A stretch of DNA of 64,000 bases from DASUWK01 sp036378435 (GCA_036378435.1 DASUWK010000037.1:1-64000); one strand, 5' to 3'; counted from the stretch's first letter, positions 25,196 through 33,648 are shown. Translations and numbers: made by a program. The notes: a model not told the origin generated them from the letters alone.

Positions 25196-26063
25196 CGCCG
25201 TAGTCCACGGGCGCCGAGAAGCGATGCCGCCGGATGGCGAGGCCCTCGCGATCGACGAAGCGGCTGACGTATTCGGCACGGTCCCGGACCCCGAGGACGC
25301 GTTCGCCGAGCCATTCCCGAAAGCCCTCCGCGGAGCGGCTGCGAGCGGCGTAGTCGCGGTAGAAAGCGTGGTCGCGCTTCCAGAAGCCCTGGACCGGCGA
25401 GGGGTGCGCACCGCCCGGCGCGTGGACGACGGCGACGACCTTGGTCTCCGGCAGCAGCACGCGGTTGGGGTCGGAAAGCAGGACCTCCTCGCCGGCCAGC
25501 TCCTCGCAGGTGAGGATCACTCGCTCGGCGGCGAGGCCAGCCTCCTCCGTGATGCCCAGCGGGCCCCACACGTGCGCCCGGCCGGCCACGTCCGCGCGCT
25601 GGACGTGCAGCACCGCGACGTCCGGCCTGACCGGTGCGATCCGCACATCGCCCTGGCGAGCCTCCAGCCCGGGATTGCCGCGCGGGATGTCGCTGCCCAC
25701 CAGCGTGCGCGTGGGCACGTAAGGCAGGTTCCAGGCCGCGGCCCACAGCGCGAGGGAGATCGAGAAGTTGGAGTGATCTCGGACCTCGATCGCGCGCGGC
25801 TCGCGCGTCTCCACCGCGCGCCGGTAACAGTGACCAAGGCCCTCGGAAACGTTCCCCACCCAGGCCGCCACCACGCGCGCCACGCACCCGGCGCCGATCA
25901 GCTGGTCGAACAGCGCGTCGGAGATCGGGCCGATCAACGTGAGGTCCCGCCGGCCCTGCTTGATCATCTCGTGGCCGGCGGCGAACGGGATCAGCGGCTC
26001 CAGCGCCGTGCTCATCGCCACCTGGGCGCCGTCCGGCACGAAGCGAGAGATCGCCTCGGCCAT
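25188..26063 (-). CDS. CoA-transferase subunit alpha (IpdA/GctA-like)
   Basis: This 291-residue partner of the beta subunit has RFVPDGAQVAMSTALEPLIPFAAGHEMI, RDLTLIGPISDALFDQLIGAGCV, the RPDVAVLHVQRADVAGRAHVWGP segment and VVHAPGGAHPSPVQGFWKRDHAFYRDYA. The last phrase closely resembles the C-terminal region of IpdA. The ATG lies 17 bp behind the aroC stop with AAGG upstream, so it may share the aroC transcript. Whether it is a transferase or a hydrolase is open. Confidence 0.85.
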   Translation of the reverse strand: MAEAISRFVPDGAQVAMSTALEPLIPFAAGHEMIKQGRRDLTLIGPISDALFDQLIGAGCVARVVAAWVGNVSEGLGHCYRRAVETREPRAIEVRDHSNFSISLALWAAAWNLPYVPTRTLVGSDIPRGNPGLEARQGDVRIAPVRPDVAVLHVQRADVAGRAHVWGPLGITEEAGLAAERVILTCEELAGEEVLLSDPNRVLLPETKVVAVVHAPGGAHPSPVQGFWKRDHAFYRDYAARSRSAEGFREWLGERVLGVRDRAEYVSRFVDREGLAIRRHRFSAPVDYGDE

Positions 26064-26080
26064 CGGCAGGACCTTGGAGG

Positions 26081-27241
26081 TTAGCGCCCGATCAGCTCCA
26101 GATAGCTGCTCAAATTCCGCTCGATCTCCGCGATCGAGTCCCCGCCGAACTTCTCGAGGAAGGCGTCGGCCAGCACCAGCGCGGTCATCGCCTCGCCGAT
26201 CACCCCGGCCGCCGGCACGACGCAGACGTCGCTGCGCTCGTAGTGCGCCTCCACCTTCTCCTTGGTCTTGAGGTCGACCGACTGCATCGGCTTTTTCATC
26301 GTCGAGATCGGCTTGATCGCCACCCGCAGGTCGATCGGCTCGCCGTTCGTCGTGCCGCCCGTCAGCCCGCCGGCGCGGTTGGTGAGATGGCGGAAGCGAC
26401 CCCCTTCGAAGTCGATCTGGTCATGGAACTCCGAACCCGGCCGGGCCGACCCCTCGAAGCCCGCGCCGAACTCCACGCCCTTGATCGCGTTGATGGAGAG
26501 GATCGCCTGCGCGAGCCGGCCGTCGAGCTTGCGATCCCAGTGGACGTGAGTGCCGAGGCCCGGCGGGCAGCCGCGGGCGATGACCCGGAAGGTGCCGCCC
26601 AGCGTGTCTCCGCGCTCGCCGGCTTCGTCGATCGCCGCCACCATGCGCTGCGAGACGCCGGGGTCGGGGCACCTGACCGGCGAGGCCTCGATCTCGTCGA
26701 CGGTCACGCTGTCCGGGTCGACGCCCTCGTAGCCGGCGTCGACCGCGCCGATCGACTGGGTGAAGCTGAAGACCTCGATGCCGAAGCGGGCCAGCAGGGC
26801 GCGCGCTACCGCGCCGGCCGCCACGCGAGTGGCAGTCTCACGCGCGCTCGAACGCTCGAGGATGTTCCGGATGTCGGTGTGCCCGTACTTGAGCGCGCCG
26901 GCCAGGTCGGCGTGCCCCGGCCGCAGCCTGGTGACCGGCTCGGGGACGAAGCCCTCTTTGTCCGGCGTCATCTGCGGGATCCAGTTCTCGTAGTCCCGGT
27001 TCTCGAGGACGATCGCCACCGGGCTGCCGATCGTGAAGCCGCCGCGAACGCCGCCCACGATCCGGCCCGCATCCGTCTCGATCTGCTGCCTGCCGCCGCG
27101 ACCATGGCCGCCCTGCCGCCGTTTGAGATCGGCGCGCAGCATCTCCTGGCTGATCTCGAGACCGGCCGGCAGGCCCTCGATGATCACGGTCAGCTGCGGG
27201 CCGTGAGACTCGCCCGCCGTCAGCCAGCGCAGCGCCGTCAT
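26081..27241 (-). CDS. aroC: Chorismate synthase
   Basis: This enzyme converts 5-enolpyruvylshikimate-3-phosphate to chorismate with reduced FMN. At 386 residues its length is normal. Signatures are TAGESHGPQLTVIIEGLPAG at the N-terminus, RRQGGHGRGGRQQIE, RPGHADLAGALKYGHTDIRNILERSSARETATRVAAGA and GGTTNGEPI, ending in a C-terminal KPISTMKKPMQSVDL. ATG at 27241 overlaps the stop of the upstream flavin-type gene (ATGA), an intriguing pairing since chorismate synthase needs reduced flavin. Confidence 0.97.
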   Translation of the reverse strand: MTALRWLTAGESHGPQLTVIIEGLPAGLEISQEMLRADLKRRQGGHGRGGRQQIETDAGRIVGGVRGGFTIGSPVAIVLENRDYENWIPQMTPDKEGFVPEPVTRLRPGHADLAGALKYGHTDIRNILERSSARETATRVAAGAVARALLARFGIEVFSFTQSIGAVDAGYEGVDPDSVTVDEIEASPVRCPDPGVSQRMVAAIDEAGERGDTLGGTFRVIARGCPPGLGTHVHWDRKLDGRLAQAILSINAIKGVEFGAGFEGSARPGSEFHDQIDFEGGRFRHLTNRAGGLTGGTTNGEPIDLRVAIKPISTMKKPMQSVDLKTKEKVEAHYERSDVCVVPAAGVIGEAMTALVLADAFLEKFGGDSIAEIERNLSSYLELIGR

Positions 27242-27657
27242 CCGGCGCCGAAATCCTCGAGGTCGTCGGCGAAGTCCCAGGCCCGGATGGTGCCCGTGAC
27301 GCGAACGCCGATCTCGCCCTCGTCCTTGCCGTACGGTTCCACGCCGACGTAGCGCTGCCAGATGCTCCGCCGCAGCTCGTGCACTCCTTCGTCGAACAGC
27401 GTGCCGGTTCCGTGCACTTCGATCCCGCGCAGCGGGAGCTCGCTCTCGTAGAGGAGCACGCTGGCCCGCGGATCGCGGCGCAGGTTGCCGGCCATCGGGC
27501 CATCGCGACCGATGGCCACGTTGAACCCCTCCCCGTCCCAGTGAAACCACACGGGGCTCAAATGGGCCTCGCCGCTCTTGCGGTAGGTGGCCAGGGTGGC
27601 GCTGAGCTTCGAGTCCATGAGGTCACCGAGATCCTCGGGTGCCAGGCCGCGACGCAT
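27238..27657 (-). CDS. PPOX-class (pyridoxamine oxidase-like) flavin/F420-binding protein
   Basis: This gene encodes about 139 residues with the split-barrel features LSATLATYRKSGEAHLSPVWFHWDGEGFNVAIGRDGPMAGNLRRDPRASVLLYE and LRGIEVHGTGTL. Such proteins bind FMN, F420 or heme and reduce small molecules. The start could be ATG at 27657 or 27672. The neighbouring divergent gene starts only about 13-22 bp away. It is followed by aroC with an ATGA overlap. The substrate is unknown. Confidence 0.8.
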   Translation of the reverse strand: MRRGLAPEDLGDLMDSKLSATLATYRKSGEAHLSPVWFHWDGEGFNVAIGRDGPMAGNLRRDPRASVLLYESELPLRGIEVHGTGTLFDEGVHELRRSIWQRYVGVEPYGKDEGEIGVRVTGTIRAWDFADDLEDFGAG

Positions 27658-27670
27658 CTCGCGACATAGC

Positions 27671-28513
27671 ATGATCTCGATGACGTTGACGACGTTCCAA
27701 GACCGGGGCGACCAGCTGCTGCGCCGCGTCCTCGCGCTGCCGAGCGGCGAGCTCGACGGCACGTACGAGTGGCTGGGCGGCAGGTTCGGCGTCCGGCACG
27801 GCGTCTATCGGGTCTCCGAAGAGCTCCAGGCCGAGGCGGACAAGCTGGCCCCCGACGGTTCGCGAGCCGGTCGCCTGGCGGCGTGGCCGGCGGCTGCGAT
27901 CTGGGACCTGGCCGCCGTCCTGCTGCCGCTGGACGACGCGACGTTCGACGCTGACCCGGGCGGCGCCGAGTGGTCGCTGCGCCAGACGATGGCCCACGTC
28001 AACGCGTCGCAGGACTTCTGGACCTGGCTCGTCAGCTGGACGCTGCAGCAGGTCGAGGCCGGTGAGCCGGCGCAACCGCGGCCGCAGCGGGCTGAGATCC
28101 CAGAGCGCCTGCTGGTCACGGAGGACGTCTTCGAAGGGACGGTCCCGGAAGCCCGAGCGGAGCTGAGAGTCATGCTCGCGGAAGGGCTGACCGCAATGGC
28201 CCGGCTCGAAGAGCTCGGGGCTCTGGACGTGCAGGTCAAGTTCAACGTGCGCCACGACCTCGTCCCGGTCTCGTACTACCCGCGCCGCTGGGGCGCGCAC
28301 CTGCGCGAGCACACGACGCAGCTGGACAAGACCCTGGCCATGCTCCGGCGGCCGCCGACCGAGCAGGAGCGCTTGGCGCGCGAGGTGAGCCACGGCCTGG
28401 CGGAGCTGGAGGCGGCCTGGTGGCGGGCCGGCAGGCCTGGTGACCTTGATACAGCCCTCGGCCCGGCCGAGGCTGCGCTGGCCGCGATCGAGCAGTCGGT
28501 CGCCGTCGGTTGA
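27671..28513 (+). CDS. DinB-superfamily protein
   Basis: This protein has about 280 residues. The centre SLRQTMAHVNASQDFWTWLVSW carries the first conserved His of the DinB four-helix bundle. YYPRRWGAHLREHTTQLDKTLAML carries the last His-xxx-His-like ligands (HLREH), so a metal-binding thiol-transferase fold (DUF664/DinB) is likely. Such enzymes use bacillithiol, mycothiol or related thiols. ATG at 27671 or 27680 is possible: TAGCAT ends 7 nt before the second. The stop overlaps the next gene's TTG start (TTGA), linking it to the molybdenum hydroxylase operon. Confidence 0.75.
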   Translation: MISMTLTTFQDRGDQLLRRVLALPSGELDGTYEWLGGRFGVRHGVYRVSEELQAEADKLAPDGSRAGRLAAWPAAAIWDLAAVLLPLDDATFDADPGGAEWSLRQTMAHVNASQDFWTWLVSWTLQQVEAGEPAQPRPQRAEIPERLLVTEDVFEGTVPEARAELRVMLAEGLTAMARLEELGALDVQVKFNVRHDLVPVSYYPRRWGAHLREHTTQLDKTLAMLRRPPTEQERLAREVSHGLAELEAAWWRAGRPGDLDTALGPAEAALAAIEQSVAVG

Positions 28514-28983
28514 TCGAGCGCCGAGCCTTCGTCCTCGACGTCAACGGCGAATCCCACGAGGTACTGCTGCCGGTGCACAAGACGCTGCTCGAGGTGCTCC
28601 GGGAAGACCTGGGCCTGACGGGCACCAAGCACGGCTGCGAGCTCGGCGAGTGCGGGACGTGCACCGTGCTCGTGGACGGCCGTCCGATGCTGTCCTGCCT
28701 CCTGCTGCCCGTGCAGGTCTCGGGTCGCCAGATCACGACCATCGAGGGGCTGGCGCGGGGACCAGAGCTGCACCCGCTGCAGCAGACCTTCGCCGAGCTG
28801 GGCGCCGCGCAGTGCGGCTACTGCACGCCCGGGATCCTGCTGGCCGCGTCGGCACTGCTGGAGGACAACTCGGCGCCGAGCCGCGACGAGATCAAAGAAG
28901 CGCTGGCCGGGAACCTCTGCCGGTGCACGGGCTACACCAAGATCATCGAGGCAGTGGAGCTGGCCAGTGCGCGTAGTCGGTAA
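28510..28983 (+). CDS. Molybdenum hydroxylase [2Fe-2S] subunit (HcrC/CoxS-like)
   Basis: This is the 157-residue small subunit of a three-part xanthine-oxidase-family enzyme. The plant-type [2Fe-2S] site is GCELGECGTCTVLVDG with a further Cys in MLSCL; the second cluster is CGYCTPG with CRCTGYTKI. It passes electrons between the Mo cofactor and FAD. The start is TTG overlapping the upstream stop. It is followed by the Mo subunit (17-bp overlap) and the FAD subunit; the order small–large–medium is complete. Confidence 0.93.
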   Translation: MIERRAFVLDVNGESHEVLLPVHKTLLEVLREDLGLTGTKHGCELGECGTCTVLVDGRPMLSCLLLPVQVSGRQITTIEGLARGPELHPLQQTFAELGAAQCGYCTPGILLAASALLEDNSAPSRDEIKEALAGNLCRCTGYTKIIEAVELASARSR

Positions 28984-31258
28984 ACCGCTCCCGAAGGTCG
29001 ATGCCGAACCCAAGGTCACCGGTCGGACAGTCTTCGCCGACGACCTGACCCTCGCCCGCACCCTTTACTGCAAGCTGCTGCGGAGCCCTCATCCGCACGC
29101 GCGCATCAAGTCCGTCGACGCGTCGCGCGCGCGCCGGCTGGCCGGAGTGCAGGCGGTGATCACCGGCGAGGACCTGCCCGTCAAATACGGCATCCTGCCC
29201 GTCACCCAGGACGAGCGAGCCCTCGAGCACGAGAAGGTCCGCTACGTGGGCGACCCGATCGCCGCGGTCGCCGCGATCGACGAGGAGACGGCGGACGACG
29301 CCTGCCGCCTGATCGACGTCGAGTACGAAGTGCTCCCGGCTGTGATGACCATCGAGGCGGCGCTGCGCGAGCCGAACGGCGAGGCGATCCACGAATACGG
29401 CGACAGGAAGGCCGGGCCGAGCAACATCCACAAGCTCGTCGCGCTCGAGTTCGGCGACGTCGAGGCCGGCTTCGCGCGGGCCGACCACGTGCGCGAGGAC
29501 GTCTTCTTCTACCAGGGCAACACGCACCTGCCGATGGAGCAGCACTCGGCGACGGCCGAGTACGCGAACGGCCGCGTCACGCTGTGGTCGTCGACGCAAA
29601 CCCCGCACTACGTACACCGGACGCTCGCCAAGGTTCTTGAGCTCCCGATGGCGAGGGTGCGCGTCATCGCGACGCCGCAGGGCGGCGGCTTCGGCGGCAA
29701 GTCGGATCCCTTCCACCACGAGCTCGCGGTCGCGAAGCTGGCCATGGTCACGGGGCGGCCGGTCAAATGCACGCTGACGCGCGAGGAGGTGTTCTACGAG
29801 CACCGCGGCCGCCACCCGGTGCTGATGTGGGTGCGCAGCGGCGTGACACGCGACGGCCGCCTCACCGCGATGCACTTCCGGACCGCGCTGGACGGCGGCG
29901 CGTACGGCTCGTATGGGGTCGCGTCGACGTTCTACACCGGCACGCTGCAGACCGTCACCTACGACATCCCGGCCTATCGCTTCGAGGGCTGCCGGGTGTT
30001 CACGAACAAGGCGCCGTGCGGACCCAAGCGCGGCCACGGCACGCCGCAGCCGCGCTTCGCGCTCGAGCTCCACCTGGAGAAGATCGCCCACGATCTCGGC
30101 CTCGATCCAACGGACGTCAAGCGCCGCAACTTCGTCAAGCCGTTCAGCCGCGCCGTCAACTGGCTCCGCATCACCTCCTGCGGCCTCGAGCCGTGCACGG
30201 ACTGGGTGCTGCGCGAGTCGCGCTTCCACGAGCGTGAGCGGCGCCGCGGTCGCGGGCTGGGCTTCGCCGTCAGCACTTACCTGTCCGGCGCCGGCACCGC
30301 CATCTACTGGAACGACATGCCCCACTCGGAGTGCCAGCTCAAGGTCGACCGGGGCGGCGTCACGGTGTACTGCGGCGCGATCGACATCGGCCAGGGCTCG
30401 GACTCGGTGCTGGTGTACATCGTCGCGGAGGAGCTCGGCCTCGATCCCCGCGAGGTCCGCCTCGTCACCGCGGACACCGACCTCACCCCGATCGACCTCG
30501 GCTCTTACTCGTCGCGCGTGACCTTCATGGCCGGCAACGCGGCGCTCGAGGCGGCGCGGCGGATGCGCGAGCTGCTGGAGTCCGCCACTGGGAAGCCTCT
30601 CAGCGCGACGGGCTTCGAGGCGGCGGCGATCGCGGCGGAGGAGAAGCATGGCGCGCTGAGCACGTCCGGGTCGTACAAGCCGCCCCGGATCGCGGGGCCG
30701 TACAAGGGCTCCGGCGTCGGGCCCAGCCCGGCCTACAGCTACACGGCCGCCGTGGTCGAGGTCGAGGCGGACGAGCGCACGGGGATCGTGAACGTGCCCC
30801 GGGTCTGGATCGCCCACGACATCGGGCGCGCGATCAACCCGCTGCTGGTGGTCGGGCAGGTCGAGGGCAGCGTGTACATGGGACTCGGCGAGGCTCTGAT
30901 GGAGGAGCAGACATACCGCAAGGGACTGCACAAGTGGCCCTCGATGTTGGAGTACAAGTCGCCGACGTTCCTGGAGACGCCAGAGATCTACACGCACCTC
31001 GTCGAGACCCATGACCCGGAGGGGCCCTACGGCGCCAAGGAGGCCGGGCAGGGGCCGCTCCTGCCGGTCGTGCCCGCGGTCTGCTCGGCGGTCTACGACG
31101 CGCTGGGCGTCTGGATCGACGAGGTCCCGGTCACACCGGAGAAGGTGCTCAAGGCGCTCGACGCGGGCCGCTTCGGCCCGAAGGCCTTCCCGGTGATTCC
31201 CTACCCGGAGGCCATCCGAGTCGAGCCGCCGGCGCCTGACGATCTGAGCGTCGGCTGA
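28967..31258 (+). CDS. Molybdenum hydroxylase large subunit (4-hydroxybenzoyl-CoA reductase alpha-like)
   Basis: This 763-residue molybdopterin subunit has QGGGFGGKSD, APCGPKRGHGTPQPRFALE, DIGQGSDSVLV and GAKEAGQGP, whose Glu is the catalytic base of the family. The CGPKRGHG-PQPRFALE segment resembles HcrA of 4-hydroxybenzoyl-CoA reductase rather than xanthine dehydrogenase, and the CO-dehydrogenase loop AYRCSFR is absent. HcrA removes the para-hydroxyl of 4-hydroxybenzoyl-CoA. Related enzymes act on other aromatics, so the substrate is inferred. Starts with GTG. Needs the Mo cofactor made via MoaA and MoeA encoded in this window. Confidence 0.87.
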   Translation: MRVVGKPLPKVDAEPKVTGRTVFADDLTLARTLYCKLLRSPHPHARIKSVDASRARRLAGVQAVITGEDLPVKYGILPVTQDERALEHEKVRYVGDPIAAVAAIDEETADDACRLIDVEYEVLPAVMTIEAALREPNGEAIHEYGDRKAGPSNIHKLVALEFGDVEAGFARADHVREDVFFYQGNTHLPMEQHSATAEYANGRVTLWSSTQTPHYVHRTLAKVLELPMARVRVIATPQGGGFGGKSDPFHHELAVAKLAMVTGRPVKCTLTREEVFYEHRGRHPVLMWVRSGVTRDGRLTAMHFRTALDGGAYGSYGVASTFYTGTLQTVTYDIPAYRFEGCRVFTNKAPCGPKRGHGTPQPRFALELHLEKIAHDLGLDPTDVKRRNFVKPFSRAVNWLRITSCGLEPCTDWVLRESRFHERERRRGRGLGFAVSTYLSGAGTAIYWNDMPHSECQLKVDRGGVTVYCGAIDIGQGSDSVLVYIVAEELGLDPREVRLVTADTDLTPIDLGSYSSRVTFMAGNAALEAARRMRELLESATGKPLSATGFEAAAIAAEEKHGALSTSGSYKPPRIAGPYKGSGVGPSPAYSYTAAVVEVEADERTGIVNVPRVWIAHDIGRAINPLLVVGQVEGSVYMGLGEALMEEQTYRKGLHKWPSMLEYKSPTFLETPEIYTHLVETHDPEGPYGAKEAGQGPLLPVVPAVCSAVYDALGVWIDEVPVTPEKVLKALDAGRFGPKAFPVIPYPEAIRVEPPAPDDLSVG

Positions 31259-32238
31259 TGCTGCGGCTCCCGCGGCTGCGCTATCTCGAGCCGAAGACCG
31301 CCCGCGAAGCCGCGGTTATGGCGGCGGACCTCGGCCCCAAGGCGATCTTCGTCGCCGGCGGAACCGACCTGTTCCCCAACCTGAAACGGCGCCAGTTCGA
31401 GCCGGAGGCCCTGATCGGCCTGGGCGGGCTGGAAGGGCTGCGCGGCGCGTCCGCCACGCGCCTCGGCGCCCTGACCACCCTCGCCGACGCCGCCGCGGAC
31501 CCGGCCGTGGTCGCGGCGCACCCCGGCTACGCCGAGGCCGCCGGGCAGGTCTCCTCGCCCCCACTCCGCAACGTGGGCACGATCGGCGGCAACCTCTGCG
31601 TCGACACCCGCTGCAACTACTACAACCAGACGCACGAGTGGCGCCACGCGGCCGGCTTCTGCATGAAGAAGGACGGCGACATCTGCCTGGTCGCGCCCGG
31701 CAGCCCGCGCTGCTGGGCGGTCTCGTCGTCGGACACGGCGCCCATGGCGATCGCGCTGGGCGCAACTGTCATGCTGGCCGGGCCGGACGGCGAGCGGGAG
31801 CTGCCCGCCGCCGCCCTCTACCAGGACGACGGGATCGACTACCTCGCCAAGCAGGCGCACGAGGTTCTGACCGCCCTCGAGCTGCCGCCGGCCGGCGACA
31901 TCGCCTCCGCTTATGTGAAGCTGCGCCGCCGCGGCTCGATCGATTTCCCCATCGCCGGGGCAGCCGTCGCCTTGAGGTTCGACGGGGACGTGGTGCGGGA
32001 CGCGCGCATCGTGCTGTCCGCCGTCGCGTCGCATCCCGTCGAAGCAATCGAAGCCAGCAGGTTTCTCGAAGGAAAGACGTTGGATCGAGAGACAGCCATG
32101 GAAGCGAGCACCCAGGCGGCACGGCCGGCAAAACCGCTCGACAACGCGGACCTCAACCACTTCTGGCGGAAGCGGATGGTCAACGTGGTCGTGGAGCGGG
32201 CGCTGCTCACCGCCGCCGAGCGGAGGAAAGTGGGATGA
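31258..32238 (+). CDS. Molybdenum hydroxylase FAD subunit with extra 4Fe-4S site (HcrB-like)
   Basis: This 326-residue FAD subunit has FVAGGTDLFPNL and RNVGTIGGNL as flavin-binding motifs. Between them and SSSDTAPMAIALGA lies a loop with Cys119, Cys135, Cys143 and Cys152 (spacing 16, 8, 9). As I recall it, the same spacing and surrounding phrase (DTRCxxYNQ…W) holds the additional [4Fe-4S] cluster of Thauera 4-hydroxybenzoyl-CoA reductase beta subunit, where it lets the enzyme run as a reductase. Xanthine dehydrogenases and CO dehydrogenases lack it. ATG overlaps the large-subunit stop (TGATG). Confidence 0.9.
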   Translation: MLRLPRLRYLEPKTAREAAVMAADLGPKAIFVAGGTDLFPNLKRRQFEPEALIGLGGLEGLRGASATRLGALTTLADAAADPAVVAAHPGYAEAAGQVSSPPLRNVGTIGGNLCVDTRCNYYNQTHEWRHAAGFCMKKDGDICLVAPGSPRCWAVSSSDTAPMAIALGATVMLAGPDGERELPAAALYQDDGIDYLAKQAHEVLTALELPPAGDIASAYVKLRRRGSIDFPIAGAAVALRFDGDVVRDARIVLSAVASHPVEAIEASRFLEGKTLDRETAMEASTQAARPAKPLDNADLNHFWRKRMVNVVVERALLTAAERRKVG

Positions 32239-32411
32239 AGCGCTTGCTGAAGCGGCGGGAGTCCGGTCAGTCGATGGTCGAATACAGCCTGATCCTGGTT
32301 CTCGTCGCGGTTGCCTGCATCGTGGTGCTGGTCCTGTTCGGCCAGCAGCTAGTCCTCTTCTGGCAGCAGGCGATCGACCAGATGCGCAACCCGGGCCACA
32401 TCATCTCGTAG
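32235..32411 (+). CDS. Flp-type pilin precursor
   Basis: This 58-residue type IVb (Flp/Tad) prepilin has a basic leader KRLLKRRESG, the processing site G/QSMVEYS with Glu at +5, and then a single hydrophobic helix LILVLVAVACIVVLVLFG. GGAGGAAAG precedes the ATG. The ATG overlaps the stop of the HcrB-like gene (ATGA). No Tad secretion or prepilin peptidase gene lies in this window, so assembly genes must be elsewhere. Confidence 0.9.
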   Translation: MKRLLKRRESGQSMVEYSLILVLVAVACIVVLVLFGQQLVLFWQQAIDQMRNPGHIIS

Positions 32412-32448
32412 CCCGCGCCGCATCGGCACATCCAGGCGGGCTATTCGG

Positions 32449-32772
32449 ATGTCCTTTTTGCGTCCGCTTGCGCATACAATCGTTATAGGAATGCTGTCAC
32501 TTTTGGGGTGGGCCTCGGGTGCGTCTCTCGCCTTCCTGCTGATGCTGTGGCTGGCTGCCGGGGCACTCGGCCTGGGCATCGTGGCCGTGCTGTTGAGCCA
32601 TCCGGCCGAGGTCCCGGACGACCTGGACGCGATTCACCGCCTGATCGACGTCGCCCGCGATCGGCTGCGCCACGCGCAGACCGAAAGTCACGACACCGAG
32701 TCGCTGCGTCGCGAGCTGCGGGCGCTGGTGTCCCGCCTGCCGAAGGGCGACGCGCGCCGCTACCTGGGGTAG
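32449..32772 (+). CDS. Small membrane protein of unknown function
   Basis: This gene encodes up to 107 residues. Two hydrophobic segments (IVIGMLSLLGWASGASLAFLLML and LAAGALGLGIVAVLLS) are followed by a charged helical tail, HRLIDVARDRLRHAQTES, and DTESLRRELRALVSRLPKGDARRYLG. It resembles no family I can name. The ATG at 32491 (MLSLLGWASG) is an alternative start: TACAAT lies about 18 nt before it. Its stop abuts that of the convergent aldolase gene. Confidence 0.6.
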   Translation: MSFLRPLAHTIVIGMLSLLGWASGASLAFLLMLWLAAGALGLGIVAVLLSHPAEVPDDLDAIHRLIDVARDRLRHAQTESHDTESLRRELRALVSRLPKGDARRYLG

Positions 32773-33399
32773 CTAGGCGACGGGAGCGAGCGCGCCGGCG
32801 CGTTCCGCCGCCTGCCTGATCGCGTCGTAGTCGCGCGCCTTCAGGGCATCGGGAGCGAAGACGGCGTCGGTCAGCCCGATCGCGCGCACACCGGCCCTGA
32901 GATAGGCGGGGACGTCCTCGATAGAGACGCCGCCTGACACCCAGATCGGGATCCGGCCCAGGGGCGCGGTGACCAGCTGGACGTAGCGCGGTCCGCCGAC
33001 GGAGGCGATCGGGAAGATCTTGACCAGCCCGGCGCCGGCCCGCAGCGCGATGTGGATCTCCGACGGAGTCAGCGCCCCGAGCACGCAGAGGATGTCCAGC
33101 TCGCGGCACGCGGCGGCGACGTCCGGCAGCAGGACGGGCGTGACCACGAAAGCGGCGCCGGCCGCAGCAGCGGCCTCGGCCTGGCTCGGCTCCATCACGG
33201 TGCCGACGCCGACCGGCCCTCCCGTGGCTTCACGCAGCCGGCGGATCACGTCGAGATGGTCAGGCACGGCTCGCGTCACCTCGAGCGTCTGGATGCCGCC
33301 GTGCGCGGCGGCCAGGCACGCGTCGAAGGCCACCTCGGGGTCGTCGTACCTGATCACGGCCGTCAACGCGGAGGGAAACGCTTCGTCGATCGTCAGCAT
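32773..33399 (-). CDS. KDPG/KHG aldolase family protein
   Basis: This is a 208-residue TIM-barrel aldolase of the Eda family, which splits 2-keto-3-deoxy-6-phosphogluconate (or 4-hydroxy-2-oxoglutarate) to pyruvate plus an aldehyde. Marks are TAVIRYDDPEVAFDACLAAAHGGIQTLEVT, GVGTVMEP, AAFVVTPVLLPDVAAACRE and GLVKIFPI with the Schiff-base Lys. No kinase or dehydratase of the Entner-Doudoroff path is next to it, so its substrate is open. The ATG overlaps by one base the stop of the small gene upstream. Confidence 0.9.
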   Translation of the reverse strand: MLTIDEAFPSALTAVIRYDDPEVAFDACLAAAHGGIQTLEVTRAVPDHLDVIRRLREATGGPVGVGTVMEPSQAEAAAAAGAAFVVTPVLLPDVAAACRELDILCVLGALTPSEIHIALRAGAGLVKIFPIASVGGPRYVQLVTAPLGRIPIWVSGGVSIEDVPAYLRAGVRAIGLTDAVFAPDALKARDYDAIRQAAERAGALAPVA

Positions 33400-33587
33400 C
33401 AGCTGGAGATTATCCGCTCGAACTTCGCGAGAGCCGTCCGGAGCTCGTCGAGATCCACTGGCTCTCCTTCTGATTCCACCACTTTCTTGGCGGCGGCGGC
33501 GAGCTCCTCCGCCGCCGGGACCATCATCAGCGCGCGCTCCACGCGCCGGCGGGCGTCGTCCAGCACCGCCCTCCGCCCTTGCTTCAC
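33399..33587 (-). CDS. Small helical protein of unknown function
   Basis: This gene encodes 62 residues, KQGRRAVLDDARRRVERALMMVPAAEELAAAAKKVVESEG, then DELRTALAKFERIIS, predicted as two helices. The start is GTG. AAAGGAGG lies 14 nt upstream, while a GGGGGC is adjacent. Between them a three-codon frame (ATG GGG GCG TGA) overlaps the GTG, so translation may arrive by re-initiation. The stop overlaps the aldolase ATG. No known family. Confidence 0.5.
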   Translation of the reverse strand: MKQGRRAVLDDARRRVERALMMVPAAEELAAAAKKVVESEGEPVDLDELRTALAKFERIISS

Positions 33588-33648
33588 GCCCCCATGATCG
33601 CCTCCTTTGAGCAGCGCCGTGCGGCGATCTGGTACATCTGTATGAAAC

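Noticed and set aside
28943..31012. 689-codon minus-strand open frame
   Set aside because: It lies opposite the molybdenum hydroxylase large subunit, which has clear family motifs; the minus frame has none.
28510..32238. Aerobic CO dehydrogenase (coxSLM)
   Set aside because: The large subunit lacks the AYRCSFR active-site loop, and the FAD subunit has the HcrB-type cysteine loop instead.
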